A stretch of DNA of 34,227 bases from an uncultured Clostridia bacterium (GTDB lineage Bacteria > Bacillota > Clostridia > TANB77 > CAG-508), in contig CALXPP010000020.1 in assembly GCA_944390345.1 (NCBI GenBank), positions 1 through 34,227 on the forward strand, read 5' to 3'. Below the pieces are notes generated by a model, which saw only the letters and a list, made by a program, of their open reading frames with translations, ran no database searches and had not been told where the DNA came from. Both the position numbers and the translations under genes were made by a program. Every line of letters starts with the position of its first letter. Position 1 is the stretch's first letter. Positions 24,039 through 34,227 of this stretch are shown in pieces.

Positions 24039-25046
24039 TTATTTTTTATTTTTTTGGTCTTTTTCTTTTGCTTCTTTTAGTCTTTCTTGTTGATTTCTCA
24101 TCAATTGTTCTTCCATTTGATTTAAAAAGCCTGTATCTAAACCAGAAGTGCTTTCTTCTGCATTTTCTGTTAGTTTTTCTTCTACTTCTTTTGTTTCCTT
24201 TTTTCTTGTGTATTTTTTATGTTTTTTTAAATCTTCTTGGCTTTCTTCTTTTTCAATACTATTTCCAAAAGAGAAAGATGTAACTTCTTCTTTTGATTTT
24301 TCATCGCTTGTAGTAAATCCTGCAAAATCACTAACATCATTTTCATATTTTTTTAAATTGTTTATAAATTCTTCTGGATTTTCTACTTCATCATTATTTT
24401 TTTCTAGCTCAAGCATTTTTTCATTTACAATATTTTCATCGATATCATCTAAATCATCTAGTTCATCTATTTTCTCATTTAAATCACCAATTTCATAGTC
24501 TTCATTTTCTGGTTCTTCTTCGGGTACATCATTTTCTACTTGAGGCTCGATATTATTTACAACTTTGTCTTCTGGTTTCATACTAAATACCATTGTAGAA
24601 TCAAAATCGGAACTTTCAGAAGCACTGCTTGTATCTTCTAGCTGATCTATATCATTCTCTATTTTTGTAACTTCATCTTCTTCATATTCAGTATCCTCAG
24701 CTAAGTCTTTTACCTCCACATTTTCTGGTTCATATTTTTCATTATTTTCAGATTCATAAGGAATATCATTTTCTGCACTTACATCTAAATCTTCTTTAGA
24801 TTCTAAATCTTTTTTCATTTTTTTATCTTTTTTTGGCTTTGGTTCTTTTGGTTCCTTTTCAGAATTTTTGTCCATTTTATAACCTAAAGTTAATACTGCT
24901 AAAACTAAAACTAATCCTATTACAAAACCTATTTTCCCACTAGAAGATGTTGATGCAGTACTAGATGTTGCATACACATTTTTTCCAAAAAACATTAGAG
25001 TACTTGCTAATCCAGCTATCAATTTTTTTCTTCCTTTTTCCTTCAT
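24039..25046 (-). CDS. Membrane protein with long acidic cytoplasm- or wall-facing tail
   Basis: Start: GGAGG within ATGGAGGTTTTTATG selects the ATG at 25046; the upstream ATG overlaps the histidine kinase stop. The 335-residue protein has a signal-like N-terminus (KKLIAGLASTLMFFGKNVYA), a short Ser/Thr linker, a membrane helix (IGFVIGLVLVLAVLTLGY) and then about 275 residues very rich in Glu/Asp/Lys/Ser without globular motifs. The end (LNQMEEQLMRNQQERLKEAKEKDQKNKK) may form a coiled coil. It sits between the kinase and lepB, and could be a cofactor of either. No known family is recognised. Confidence 0.75.
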   Translation of the reverse strand: MKEKGRKKLIAGLASTLMFFGKNVYATSSTASTSSSGKIGFVIGLVLVLAVLTLGYKMDKNSEKEPKEPKPKKDKKMKKDLESKEDLDVSAENDIPYESENNEKYEPENVEVKDLAEDTEYEEDEVTKIENDIDQLEDTSSASESSDFDSTMVFSMKPEDKVVNNIEPQVENDVPEEEPENEDYEIGDLNEKIDELDDLDDIDENIVNEKMLELEKNNDEVENPEEFINNLKKYENDVSDFAGFTTSDEKSKEEVTSFSFGNSIEKEESQEDLKKHKKYTRKKETKEVEEKLTENAEESTSGLDTGFLNQMEEQLMRNQQERLKEAKEKDQKNKK

Positions 25047-25057
25047 AAAAACCTCCA

Positions 25058-26554
25058 TTAATCTTCTTTTGTTAAATTTTTATTTTCTTCTTTATTATAT
25101 TTTTCTAGACCTTGCTTAGTTGGTATTCTAATAACAACTTCTGTTCCTTTTCCAAGTTCACTTTTTATATCTATTCTACCATCATTCTTATCAAGTATTT
25201 CTTTTGCTATAGAAAGACCTAAGCCTGTTCCACCCATTTCTCTTGTTCTAGATTTATCTACTCTATAAAATCTATCAAAAATTCTATTTAAATCCTCTTT
25301 AGAAATTCCTATACCTGTATCTATTATTTTTATATATGCATCATTATATACAAAACCTACATATGTTTTTACTGTGCCATTTTCTTTAGTATATTTAATT
25401 GCATTTGTTAAAATGTTTATTATAACTCTTTGAATTCCACTTTTATCAGCATACACTAGTGGAACATTTGAAGTTACAAAGCATTCTCCAGTTATTGATT
25501 TCTTATCCATTTCTAGTTTTAAACCATCAAAAGTGTACTTTACAAGCTCACCTAAATCAAATTCCGTTTTTTCTAGTTTTACTCTTGAGCTATCATATCT
25601 AGATAAGGTTAATAAATCATATACTAAATTAGACATTCTTTGTGCTTCTGAAGAAATTCTTTTTAAAAAATTCTTTTGTGTTTCTTGATCTAAATCATTT
25701 TCTAAAATTGTATCTGCATATCCCATTATAGAAGTAATTGGTGTTTTTAGCTCATGAGATACATCAGCAACAAATTCCTTCCTCATACTATCTAGTTTTA
25801 CATGTTCTGTAATATCTTGAATTACAACTATAACTCCTGCTGGTCTATCGTTTTCATTTTTAAAAGGGGCAAAAAATAAATTAATATTTTTATTATTCAC
25901 ACTAATTTTTTTCTCTGAAGATGTCCAATTTTCCAAATATATTATTTTTTCCATATTTATATCTACATTGAATTTTTCAAAAATATCTTCAAAGCTTTCA
26001 TTTTCTTTTACATTTAAAAGTGTTTTAGCTGCATGATTTATATGAATAATTTTTCCCTCAATATTAAAAGCTATAATTCCATCTGTCATATGAAGTAATA
26101 TTGTTTCTATTTGCTTTTTTTGTCTTGTAACTTCATTTAAATTTTCTTTTAGCTCCTTATTCATTGTGCCAAGGGCTTCTACTAATTCATCTATCTCGCT
26201 TTTACTACTTGGGTTTTGAAGATTACTTTCTAGATATTTTTCGTCTATTCTCTCACCTTTTACAATTTTTTCTGCACTTTTCAAAAGTCTCGAAAATGGA
26301 CTTATTAATATTTTTGAAACCACTATTCCAAGACCTAAAGAAGTTAGCAAAAAAACAATTGAACAAAATAAAATTTGTTTTTCTGCCCTATCTGTTCTAA
26401 CAAATATTTCCTCCATATTTTCTTCATCTATAGCTGTTTCATATACTTCTATTTTTCTTATATGATATATTGACAACATACTAATAGCAGTAGTTACAAT
26501 TATTCCAAAAATCACAAAAACCATAATAATTTTAGTTTGTATGTTTTTTAGCAT
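25058..26554 (-). CDS. Sensor histidine kinase (WalK/PhoR-like)
   Basis: The 498-residue kinase has two membrane helices (about 9-30 and 61-83) enclosing only about 30 extracytoplasmic residues, then HAMP (about 84-135), a PAS domain (HMTDGIIAFNIEGKIIHINHAA), HisKA with FVADVSHELKTPITSIMGYA (His267), and HATPase_c with INILTNAIKYTKENG, DTGIGISKEDL and GGTGLGLSIAKEILD. The tiny outer loop resembles PhoR or intracellular-sensing WalK kinases rather than those with large sensor domains. It has its own promoter (26597-26625) and lies after the regulator's terminator. AGGAG precedes the ATG. Confidence 0.93.
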   Translation of the reverse strand: MLKNIQTKIIMVFVIFGIIVTTAISMLSIYHIRKIEVYETAIDEENMEEIFVRTDRAEKQILFCSIVFLLTSLGLGIVVSKILISPFSRLLKSAEKIVKGERIDEKYLESNLQNPSSKSEIDELVEALGTMNKELKENLNEVTRQKKQIETILLHMTDGIIAFNIEGKIIHINHAAKTLLNVKENESFEDIFEKFNVDINMEKIIYLENWTSSEKKISVNNKNINLFFAPFKNENDRPAGVIVVIQDITEHVKLDSMRKEFVADVSHELKTPITSIMGYADTILENDLDQETQKNFLKRISSEAQRMSNLVYDLLTLSRYDSSRVKLEKTEFDLGELVKYTFDGLKLEMDKKSITGECFVTSNVPLVYADKSGIQRVIINILTNAIKYTKENGTVKTYVGFVYNDAYIKIIDTGIGISKEDLNRIFDRFYRVDKSRTREMGGTGLGLSIAKEILDKNDGRIDIKSELGKGTEVVIRIPTKQGLEKYNKEENKNLTKED

Positions 26555-26596
26555 AATTTACTCCTACTTTATGAGTGAAAACACCCAATTTTCTAT

Positions 26597-26625
26597 ATTA
26601 TATACTTATATTCTCTTATATTCAA
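26597..26625 (-). promoter_or_regulatory. Promoter of the histidine kinase gene
   Basis: Minus-strand TTGAAT (26620-26625) and consensus TATAAT (26597-26602) with a 17-base spacer, 43 bases before the kinase start and downstream of the regulator's terminator. Confidence 0.7.
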
Positions 26626-26714
26626 GTATAATTTTAATTTGATAAAAAAATGTAAAATTTTAAACAACAAAAGCATACATCTAATAGTAAATTTGTAAAA
26701 CTTTCGTATTAGAT

Positions 26715-26750
26715 AAAAAAGTACTACTATTTTAATAGTAGTACTTTTTT
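26715..26750 (-). terminator. Terminator after the response regulator
   Basis: AAAAAAGTACTACTATT and AATAGTAGTACTTTTTT pair over 17 bases (26715-26731 and 26734-26750). It begins 15 bases beyond the regulator stop and works in both directions. Confidence 0.85.
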
Positions 26751-26764
26751 TATTAGAAACTAGC

Positions 26765-27520
26765 TTAAGTTTTATCTGTTACATAATATCCTACGCCTCT
26801 TTTAGTTATTAATATCTTTGGATTTGCTTTGTCTTTTTCTATTTTGTCTCTGATACGATTCATTGTAACATCAATAGTTCTAATTGCTCCAACATATTCT
26901 TCATATTCCCAAACATCTCGAAGTAGCATTTCTCTAGTTACAACTTGACCTGGCTGACTTGCTAAATATTTTAATACATCAAATTCCTTTTTAGTAAGAT
27001 TTATAACTTCTCCTTTAACTTTGACTTCAACTTTTTTAGTATCTAAAGTTAAATCTCCTACTTTTATAATACTATTTTTATCGTTTGCTTTTGAATTTTG
27101 ATTATTTTCATAATTGGCATTTAATTCTGCTTTTCTTAGGTTAGCTTTTATTCTCGCCATAACCTCTCTTATTTGGAAAGGCTTTGTTATATAATCATCT
27201 GCTCCCATTTCTAATCCGACAATTTTATCTGATTCGCTATCTTTTGCTGAAATCATTAAAATTGGAATATTAGAAATATTTAAAGCATAACGAATTTTTT
27301 TGCAAACTGAAATTCCATCTAATTTTGGAATCATTACATCTAGTAAAATTAAATCTGGTTTTTTTTCTAAAGCCATATCAACTGCAGCAATTCCATCTTG
27401 TGCTTCCAAAGTATTATATCCCTCTTTTTGTAAATTAAAAACTAGCAAATCTCTGATATTATCTTCATCATCTACTACTAAAATGGTTTTTTTATCTTTT
27501 TCAACTACTATATTTTCCAC
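26765..27520 (-). CDS. OmpR/WalR-family response regulator
   Basis: The 251-residue regulator has a receiver domain (TILVVDDEDNIRDLL, phosphoacceptor Asp61 in LLLDVMIPKLDG, Lys113 in YITKPF) and a winged-helix DNA-binding domain (LTKKEFDVLKYLASQPGQVVTREMLLRDVWEYEEY, RTIDVTMNRIRDKIE, TKRGVGYYV). The linker is long and Asn-rich (about 130-147). The start codon is GTG with AAAGGCGG 8 bases upstream. The nearby kinase at 25058-26554 is the likely partner; the WEYE-RTIDVTMNRIR element is WalR-like, but PhoP-type regulators are close. It has its own promoter at 27574-27602. Confidence 0.92.
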   Translation of the reverse strand: MENIVVEKDKKTILVVDDEDNIRDLLVFNLQKEGYNTLEAQDGIAAVDMALEKKPDLILLDVMIPKLDGISVCKKIRYALNISNIPILMISAKDSESDKIVGLEMGADDYITKPFQIREVMARIKANLRKAELNANYENNQNSKANDKNSIIKVGDLTLDTKKVEVKVKGEVINLTKKEFDVLKYLASQPGQVVTREMLLRDVWEYEEYVGAIRTIDVTMNRIRDKIEKDKANPKILITKRGVGYYVTDKT

Positions 27521-27573
27521 AATTCTACCGCCTTTCCGAATTTCTAATACTGTTATCTCTTATTTCTTTTTAA

Positions 27574-27602
27574 GTTATATCATATTTCAAGTTTTTGTAC
27601 AA
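27574..27602 (-). promoter_or_regulatory. Promoter of the response regulator gene
   Basis: Minus-strand TTGTAC (27597-27602) and TATAAC (27574-27579) separated by 17 bases. It overlaps a direct repeat of ACTTG spaced by 7 bases, a possible self-regulation site. Confidence 0.55.
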
Positions 27603-27629
27603 GTTCTTTTCAAATTTTTTTCAATTTTA

Positions 27630-30600
27630 TTACATCTGAATTTCAATTGTATTAATTTTACCATTATCTTGTAATAATATCTTTTTTTCTTTTATTTCTA
27701 CTCCATTTAGTATAAATTTTTCTACACCAGTATTTTTTTCTTTTAAATTTTTTACTTTTATTTGATAAAGGCTAGTTTTATATTTATAGCGTATTTCATA
27801 CTCTTTCCAACTTTTATCTATACAAGGATTTACAGATAAATATCCATTTTTTAATTTTAAGCCTAATATTTCTTCTATGGCTACTTTATAGTACCAACTA
27901 CTTGAGCCGGTATATAAACTCCAACCACCTCTGCCTATTAAGTCTTTATTTGAATAAATATCAGCTGCTATACTATAAGGTTCTATTTTATATTTTTGAG
28001 CTTTTTCTCTAGTATTGGAATGGTTTATAGGGTTTATCATTTCTAGCATTTTTACAGCATTATCTCCAAAACCAAGTCTTGCTTCTGCCATTATATACCA
28101 TATTGCTGCATGAGTGTATTGTCCTCCATTTTCTCTAATACCTGGTTTATATCCTTTTATATATCCGGCTTTAATAGAGCTCTTTTCAAAAGGTGGATCA
28201 AATAATTTAATAATTTGATTTTCATAATCTACTAAATTATTTCTTACTGCTTCTATGCTTATAAATTTTTTATCATTATCTCCTGCATTGGAAATAACAG
28301 ACCAGCTTTGGCTTAAGCTATCTATTCTAGCTTCTTCTGAATTCATACTACCTATTACTTTACCTTCATCTGTAATAGCTCTTTTATACCATCTTCCATC
28401 CCAGCCTTCTGTGTTTAAAGCTTTTTTTAATTTTTCTTTAACTTCTTCATATTGTTTTACTTTTTCTTCATCTTGTTTTTGTTTGCAAATCGGTATCCAT
28501 CTATTTAAAATGTCATATAAGAAGAAACCAAGCCATATACTCTGCCCTTTTCCTTTTGCTCCAACTTCACTAAAACCATCATTCCAATCTCCTATTCCAA
28601 TTTTAGGGAATGGCTCTAAACCTCTTGAAATAACTTTTTGTATCGATTTGTTACAATGCTCATATATGCTTTCTTTTATATCACTTTTGTGATAAATATC
28701 ATATTTTTCTAATTCATCTTCCTTTAAATTTTCTCCTGATAAATATTCTACTTCAAAATCCAAAATAGCTGGATTATTAGTAAATTCAATATATTCAAGC
28801 ACTGCATATACAAGCCACAATAAGTCATCTGAAAATCTGGTTCTTATTCCTCTTTTGGTTTCACTATGCCACCAATGGAGTACATCTCCTTCTATAAATT
28901 GATGACCAGCACAATTAATAATCTGTTCTTCTAGCATTTTACTATCTATAAATTTCATTCCTAGACAGTCTTGTAATTGATCTCTAAAGCCATAAGCTCC
29001 ACCAGATTGAAAAAATCCAGTTTTCCCATATAATCTACTAGTTAAAGTTTGATATATAAGCCAACCATTTAACAAAAGATTTAGGCTTTCAGAAGGAGTT
29101 TTTACATTTAAAGTTTGAGTTATATTATTCCAATTTTGTTTTACCTTTTGCATAGTTTCTTCCCTATTTCTTTTGTCTAAAAAGAAATTTGCAAGTTCTG
29201 GTATTTTTTCTTTACTTTCTTCTCCTAAAATTACAGCAAATTCTTTTACCTCATAGGCTGCTAAGACAATTTCCATTTCAAGTGCTACGCAAGAAGCTTT
29301 TCCTAAACCATTTTTTTGATCTAATTTTTCATATAAAGCTCTTGGATGCTTTAAAGTTTCTGAACCTAAAAAGACTTCTTTATTGCCAGTAAAACTCGTA
29401 ATTTTTAAATCGCTAGTTATAAACATTGGCCTGTCAAAAGGTTCTTCTTCTAAGATATTTTTTGCATAAATAATATTTCCTTCCTTAGTTACTTCTATAT
29501 TTCCATTAGTTAATATTTCATCTTCTCCTAAAACTGTTTTTATATATATTAGTAGTTTTATTTTTCTTTCTTTATTAGCTGTATTTTTTATCTTTACTTG
29601 ATTGATTTTTAATGGCTCATCTTCTGGAACAAATACTTCTACTTCTTGCAATAGCTCATTATTAATATTTTTATACTTTGCATATCCAAATCCATAATTA
29701 ATATAATAATAGTTTTGATTTGGATTTACACCACTATTAATTGTCCATACAGTATTATTTTCTATAATATACCAGATTTCTGAAGCTGGATTAGATATAG
29801 GTTTATTACTCCAAGCAGTAAGTCTATTTAGTCTACTATTTTTATTCCAAGTATATCCACTAAAATTATCTGTTACTAAACTTCCAAAAAACTTATTTGC
29901 AATTATATGAGACCATGCTAATGGAGTTTTATTCTCTAAGTTAGTATAAATATGATATTCTTTTCCATCTTGAGTAAAACCACCATACCCATTAAAAAAC
30001 TTCAATTCTTCAGTTACTAATGGTAAAATTTCTTCTGTATTTTTTTCTACAATTTTTCTTTCTACTTTTTTATAGCTTTTACTTCTTCTATCTTCCAGTT
30101 TTTGAATAAGCAAACTTAGATTTGTTTTTCCTAAATCTATAATAAGTTTTGATTTTAATAATATAGTTTCAATTTCTTCTTTATTTTTCTGATTTATTTC
30201 TATTACAAAAATACCACCATTAGTGTTTTTCAAATATTGTAGTTGTTTTTCTGAAATTAATTCTTCTATACTATTTGCTACATATTTTTCGTAAATATTG
30301 TCTTCCTCATCTAATATTACTAAGTCTATTAAAATCGATTTTGCTCTAAAATATTCATAAGCTTTTAAAACCTGTTTTAAATCTCCAACCTCTTCTAATT
30401 TTTTCAATTTAACAACTATAATAGGGTTGTCACCAGAAATACCAAATCTCCATAAATTATCTTTTTTATAGATTTTGTTCTGTGACATTTTATAGTTTGG
30501 CGCAGATAACAAAATATAATCTAACATCTTCTGGTAAACTTTCAATTCTTTGCCTTTAATTTGCAAAAATTGTAGCTCTTCTTCGCTTCTTACTTTAGCA

Positions 30601-33338
30601 ATTTCCTCAATTCTAGAAAATTCCTGAGCAGTTTGTAATTTTTTCATATTTTCTTTTAATATATCTTTTTCTTCAGAAACCATTAAAACCAAACTAACTC
30701 TTTTCTTTTCTCCTGGAAAAATTTTAAAAGTTTTTTTCATTGCTAAAATTAAATCTGTAACCTCTTTCATTTCACTAGAGAATCTTCTATTTTCCTTTAT
30801 TATCTCTGGTATAGTAGTTTCATTTCTTCCATAATATTTTTCTTTGTCAATTTCAAACTCTAAGTCCACAATTTGTTCATCTTCTGTGTATAACATTACT
30901 GCTAAGTGTAAATATTCTTCGCCCAAACGATTCTTTCTGGTTATATAAAATATATTATTTTCTTTCTCTGCTTGTAAAAATAATTTATTAAAAGCAGGAT
31001 GAGAATATTCTTGCATTTTTGGACTTAATACAGGTTCTACTTCACTTATTAATTCATAAATTTCCTCTGTACTTCCTATATTTTCTATATCTATATTTCT
31101 TACTTCTATCGATTTGTTTGGATCTACAACAACACTTGTCTTTAGCTTTAATTTTCCTTCTACTTTTATAAAAGATATTTTATCAGGTGCAAAAACTACT
31201 TTTGAAGCTTCATATGGATTAATTAATTCTTTGTTTTTTATATTTTTAATATAAAATAGCACCCCTTGTTTTCCTTCTTTTGTTTCTTTAAATTGGTATA
31301 TTAAATTTCCTTTGTACTCACTAGAGCTATTTCCTAAATCATCAGCTATAATTTTATAGTCTTCATTAGAAATTATTCCTAGATTTCTATATATTGGATG
31401 ATGTTTTTCTATAATTCTTTCATTATATGAAGAATCTAAATTAATTTTTACATTATTTATTTTCTCTTTATATTCCTTTGTTAATATCATATTAATTGGC
31501 ATTCTTTCTTGCAATAAAATATCTATAGCTTCTATTTCAGGATTTTGATTAAATCTTTTTTGTAAAATATTATCGCTTAAACAATTGTCTATAGATAATA
31601 AAATTAAAGCTTGATGATGTGCCATATAAGTTTTTACTAATTCATATTCTTGTTTTGGTTTTAATCTTGTTTTAGTAAAATCAATAGCTTCATAAAAACC
31701 AAATTTTTGAACAGCTCCTAAATTCTGTAATCTTTTAATATTTTTTATAGCAGAACTTCTAGCTTCACCTAAAGCTAAAAATGTACTATAAGGTGATACT
31801 ACTATATCATTTTCTAGTCCTCTTTTTAGTCCTAACCATGGTATTCCAAAAGCTTTATATTGATAGTTATTATATAAATCTTTTAGACTATATGCTGATT
31901 CGGAAATTCCCCATGGTATATCCATTTTTTTTGCATATTCCATTTGACACATTACAGCAAATTTATTTGATTCATCTATTAAACTACCAGAATAAGCTTT
32001 TATATTTATATTTGGCATTAAATATTCAAATGCTGTGCCAGACCAAGATATTAGTCCTTTATAACCTTTTAAAGTTGTAAGAGTTCTACTTAGATAATTC
32101 CAATGTCTACTAGATACATCTTTTTTAGCAATTGCTATTAAACTTGCTTGTCTTGCTTCTGAAGCTAAAAAATCATAATATGAATCTGTAAGCTTATTTT
32201 CCTCTAAATTAAAACCTATTGAGAATAATTTATTTTCTTCACTATATAAAACTGAAAAATCCACTTCTCTTATTAATTTATCTACATTTTGTATCAGAAA
32301 TTCTAAGTCTTCTTCCCTATGCTCTATTAAAAATTGTTTTAAAACATACAAATATCCAACAAAATTTCCACTATCAACAGTAGAAATATATCTTGGAATT
32401 AAAGGTTCTAAAGTTTTAGTATCGTACCAATTGTATAAATGTCCATTCCATTTTGCTAAATTATTTATAGTATTTAAGATATTTTCTATATATTTTTTTG
32501 CTACTGAAAAAGATATAAAATCTAAATCACAGGCCGATATAACTGCTATTAAAGATAATCCTATATTTGTTGAAGAAGTTCTATTTACAATCTTCTTTTC
32601 TCTATCTTCTTGATAATTGTCTATCATCAAATAATGATTCTCTGCAGTAATATAGCTTTCAAAAAAATTCCAAGTTTTTCTTGCAATTTCCTTTAAATAT
32701 CCCTTATCTATTTCAGAAATTTCTTCTTCTTTACTTCTTTCTAAACTTATATACCATGCTATAAATGGTCCTATAATCCATAATATTCCTATTAATCTAA
32801 TTGCAAGATTGTTTACAAATAAAAATATTGCACCAAAAATTAGATTAATTAGCATTTCTTTAATATAAGATTTCAAGTCTGTTTTTGCTTGTCTTTCTCC
32901 TGCTTCTGCTGTTACCCACTCTAAAAGTTTTTCCTTTTTTTTCATTCTATAAATGCTTTTTATTATTGCATCTAAATTTTCATAAGTTTCATAAGGTAAA
33001 AAAGCTATCTGCAGAACTATTTTTAAAAAACTTTTCTTTACATTTCCTATATCTTTTGAAAATTTTTTATCTGCATAGATTTCACCTTCTATATAACTCT
33101 CTTTAAAAATTATTATATTTAATATATCTAAAATATAAGATATTACTACTGAAAATATAGAAATACTAATTAAAGTATTAAAAACAAAATTATATTTGCT
33201 AAATATTATACCCAGTAAAATTCCTACAAAAGCAAAAATATTTACTAAGCTTCTTCTTAAATTATCATAAATTTTAAATTTTGATAGCTCATTTAAATTT
33301 TTACTTTTTAGCCACTTAATAATTTGCCAGTCTCCGTC
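27630..33338 (-). pseudogene. ndvB: Cyclic beta-1,2-glucan synthase-like, C-terminal part after frameshift
   Basis: This frame is open from 33338, before its first Met at 32945, for about 1,900 codons. In order: GDWQIIKWL (the rest of the synthase motif), a membrane segment pair (NIFAFVGILLGIIF, ISIFSVVISYILDIL), two more helices after Met (LINLIFGAIFLFVNNLA, GILWIIGPFIAWYI), a glucoamylase-like domain (ENHYLMIDNYQ, RTSSTNIGLSLIA, WGISESAY, AHHQALILLSIDN), and a GH94-type phosphorylase domain near the end (FQSGGAYGFRDQLQDCLG, HQFIEGDVLHWWHSE, GDWNDGFSEVGAKGKGQS, GGWSLYTGSSSWYY). No ribosome binding site precedes Met32945, so independent translation is unlikely. The frame joins the upstream glycosyltransferase part by removing one base at 33336. 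Confidence 0.85.
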
Positions 33339-34227
33339 TTACCCATCTATGATTCCTTTTTATATATGAAATATATTTAAAAGGATATCCATCTAATAAC
33401 ATTACATCACCAATTAATCCGCATCTTAAATAATTTCCTTCTAACAAATCGTGGCTAAGTACAGTATTTTCTGGTATTTCATTTAGCAGAACTTCATTAT
33501 AAGCCTGCAAGTCATATATACCTTTACCTGTAAAAATACCTTCCTTGAAATAATCCTGATAGATATCTGAAATTGCATTGGAATATAAGTCGATTCCACC
33601 TTGCATACTATATAGTTCTACAAAATGAGTTTTCTGAGCATTTTCTAAACTTAAACCTATTCTAGGCTGCATAATCCCATATCCCTTTACTACTCTTTTT
33701 TCTTTTATTATAGGTCTATTTAAAATATGGCTCATTGCTCCAATTAACTTTGAAGCAGAGTCTAATACTAAATTTGTATCGCTATCTAATGTTATAATAT
33801 ATTTTATTTTTGGTAATTTATTTTTGTTTTTCTCTATTGAATTTTCTAAAAAATTATTTTCTCTTTTCTTAGATATATACTCATTAAAGCTTACTAATAA
33901 TCCTCTTTTTCGTTCCCAACCAATATATGATTTTTCTGTATTACTCCACTTTCTTTTTCTATACAAAAAATGAAATTTTGGAAAATCATTAGTACTATAT
34001 TTTTTATTTAAATACTCTTCCCAATATTTACCAGCATCAATCACTTCTTTATCAAAAGGCATCATTTTGTTTTTCTCTTCTGAACAATCACCTAATAGTG
34101 CAAAATATATATTATCTAATTTATTTGCTAAATAATATACTTCTAATTTTTTCATCATTTCTTCAACTTTTTCTTTATTTTTTAGTATTGTTGGGATTAC
34201 TACAAAAGTAGCAGCTTCTTTAGGAAT
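33316..34227 (-). pseudogene. ndvB: Cyclic beta-1,2-glucan synthase-like, glycosyltransferase part (partial, frameshifted)
   Basis: The frame is open to the window's right edge (the gene's first part lies outside) and begins ...IPKEAATFVVIPTILKNKEKVEEM. It carries processive glycosyltransferase motifs: IITLDSDTNLVLDSASKLIGAMSHIL (DxD), MQPRIGLSLENAQKTHFVELYSMQGG, FTGKGIYDLQAYNEVL, VLSHDLLEGNYLRCGLIGDVMLLDGYP, and RNHRWVR where it should read HRWVRGDW. Instead, one additional base makes it run into RRLANY and a stop at 33316. Everything after that motif continues in the other frame (27630-33338). The family makes cyclic glucans from UDP-glucose at the membrane. Confidence 0.85.

Noticed and set aside
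24148..24498. Plus-strand Ser/Phe-rich open frame
   Set aside because: It is a shadow of the acidic tail of the membrane protein at 24039-25046.
33310..33345. Programmed ribosomal frameshift in the glucan synthase gene
   Set aside because: No X-XXY-YYZ slippery run or downstream stimulating hairpin is seen, and the break falls inside a catalytic motif.
1..34227. CRISPR array, rRNA or tRNA genes
   Set aside because: No regularly spaced direct repeats, no rRNA-like blocks and no cloverleaf sequence were noticed on reading both strands.

Overview
This window is AT-rich DNA, densely coded and mostly on the minus strand, from a Gram-positive anaerobe, most likely a gut-type member of class Clostridia (Bacillota). 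The evidence is a four-subunit pyruvate:ferredoxin oxidoreductase, a MinD-MinE-RodA cluster, RicT/HolB/LepB housekeeping genes, a MazF-type endoribonuclease beside a GerS-like protein (an arrangement related to the spore-former Clostridioides difficile), strong AGGAGG ribosome binding sites and frequent AGA/TTA/ATA codons. The species cannot be named from the sequence.

Layout. (1) 1-6230 is a plastic accessory region: a partial plus-strand gene end, three small membrane-anchored proteins of unknown function, one complete secreted caspase-like protein (2407-4497) and the 3' part of a second (783-1631), a frameshifted gene (1641-2271) paralogous at its C-terminus to 5416-5916, and the last part of a tyrosine recombinase (5123-5332) next to alternating GTGCCAA repeats. 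A gene-end segment carrying a terminator hairpin occurs twice, near 88-160 and 5336-5400, so this block has been rearranged by recombination. (2) 6286-12079 is core: an HD-domain phosphohydrolase, MazF without an adjacent antitoxin, a GerS-like protein, DusB, RodA, a MinE with a very long charged tail, and MinD. (3) 12337-15387 is the porCDAB operon, with a well-formed promoter followed by two palindromes. (4) 15534-21533 holds a Nudix/pyrophosphatase-like fusion, a TIGR01212 radical SAM protein that looks leaderless, a UDG-superfamily protein, a membrane-anchored glucosaminidase, an XRE regulator, a 58-residue 2[4Fe-4S] ferredoxin and an MtaD-type deaminase. (5) 21567-27520 holds RicT, HolB, signal peptidase I, an acidic membrane protein, and a histidine kinase and response regulator on apparently separate transcripts. 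(6) 27630-34227 is a giant cyclic beta-1,2-glucan synthase-like gene, cut by the window end and broken by a single-base insertion exactly at its conserved HRWVRGDW motif.

How the genes fit together. MinD/MinE/RodA place division and elongation control together. The Por complex makes acetyl-CoA and reduced ferredoxin from pyruvate, and the small ferredoxin at 19935-20111 is a possible electron partner. The two-component system, signal peptidase, glucosaminidase and glucan synthase all point to envelope work. The least explained part is the caspase-like/PepSY-like secreted protein family with its small membrane-protein neighbours at the left end.
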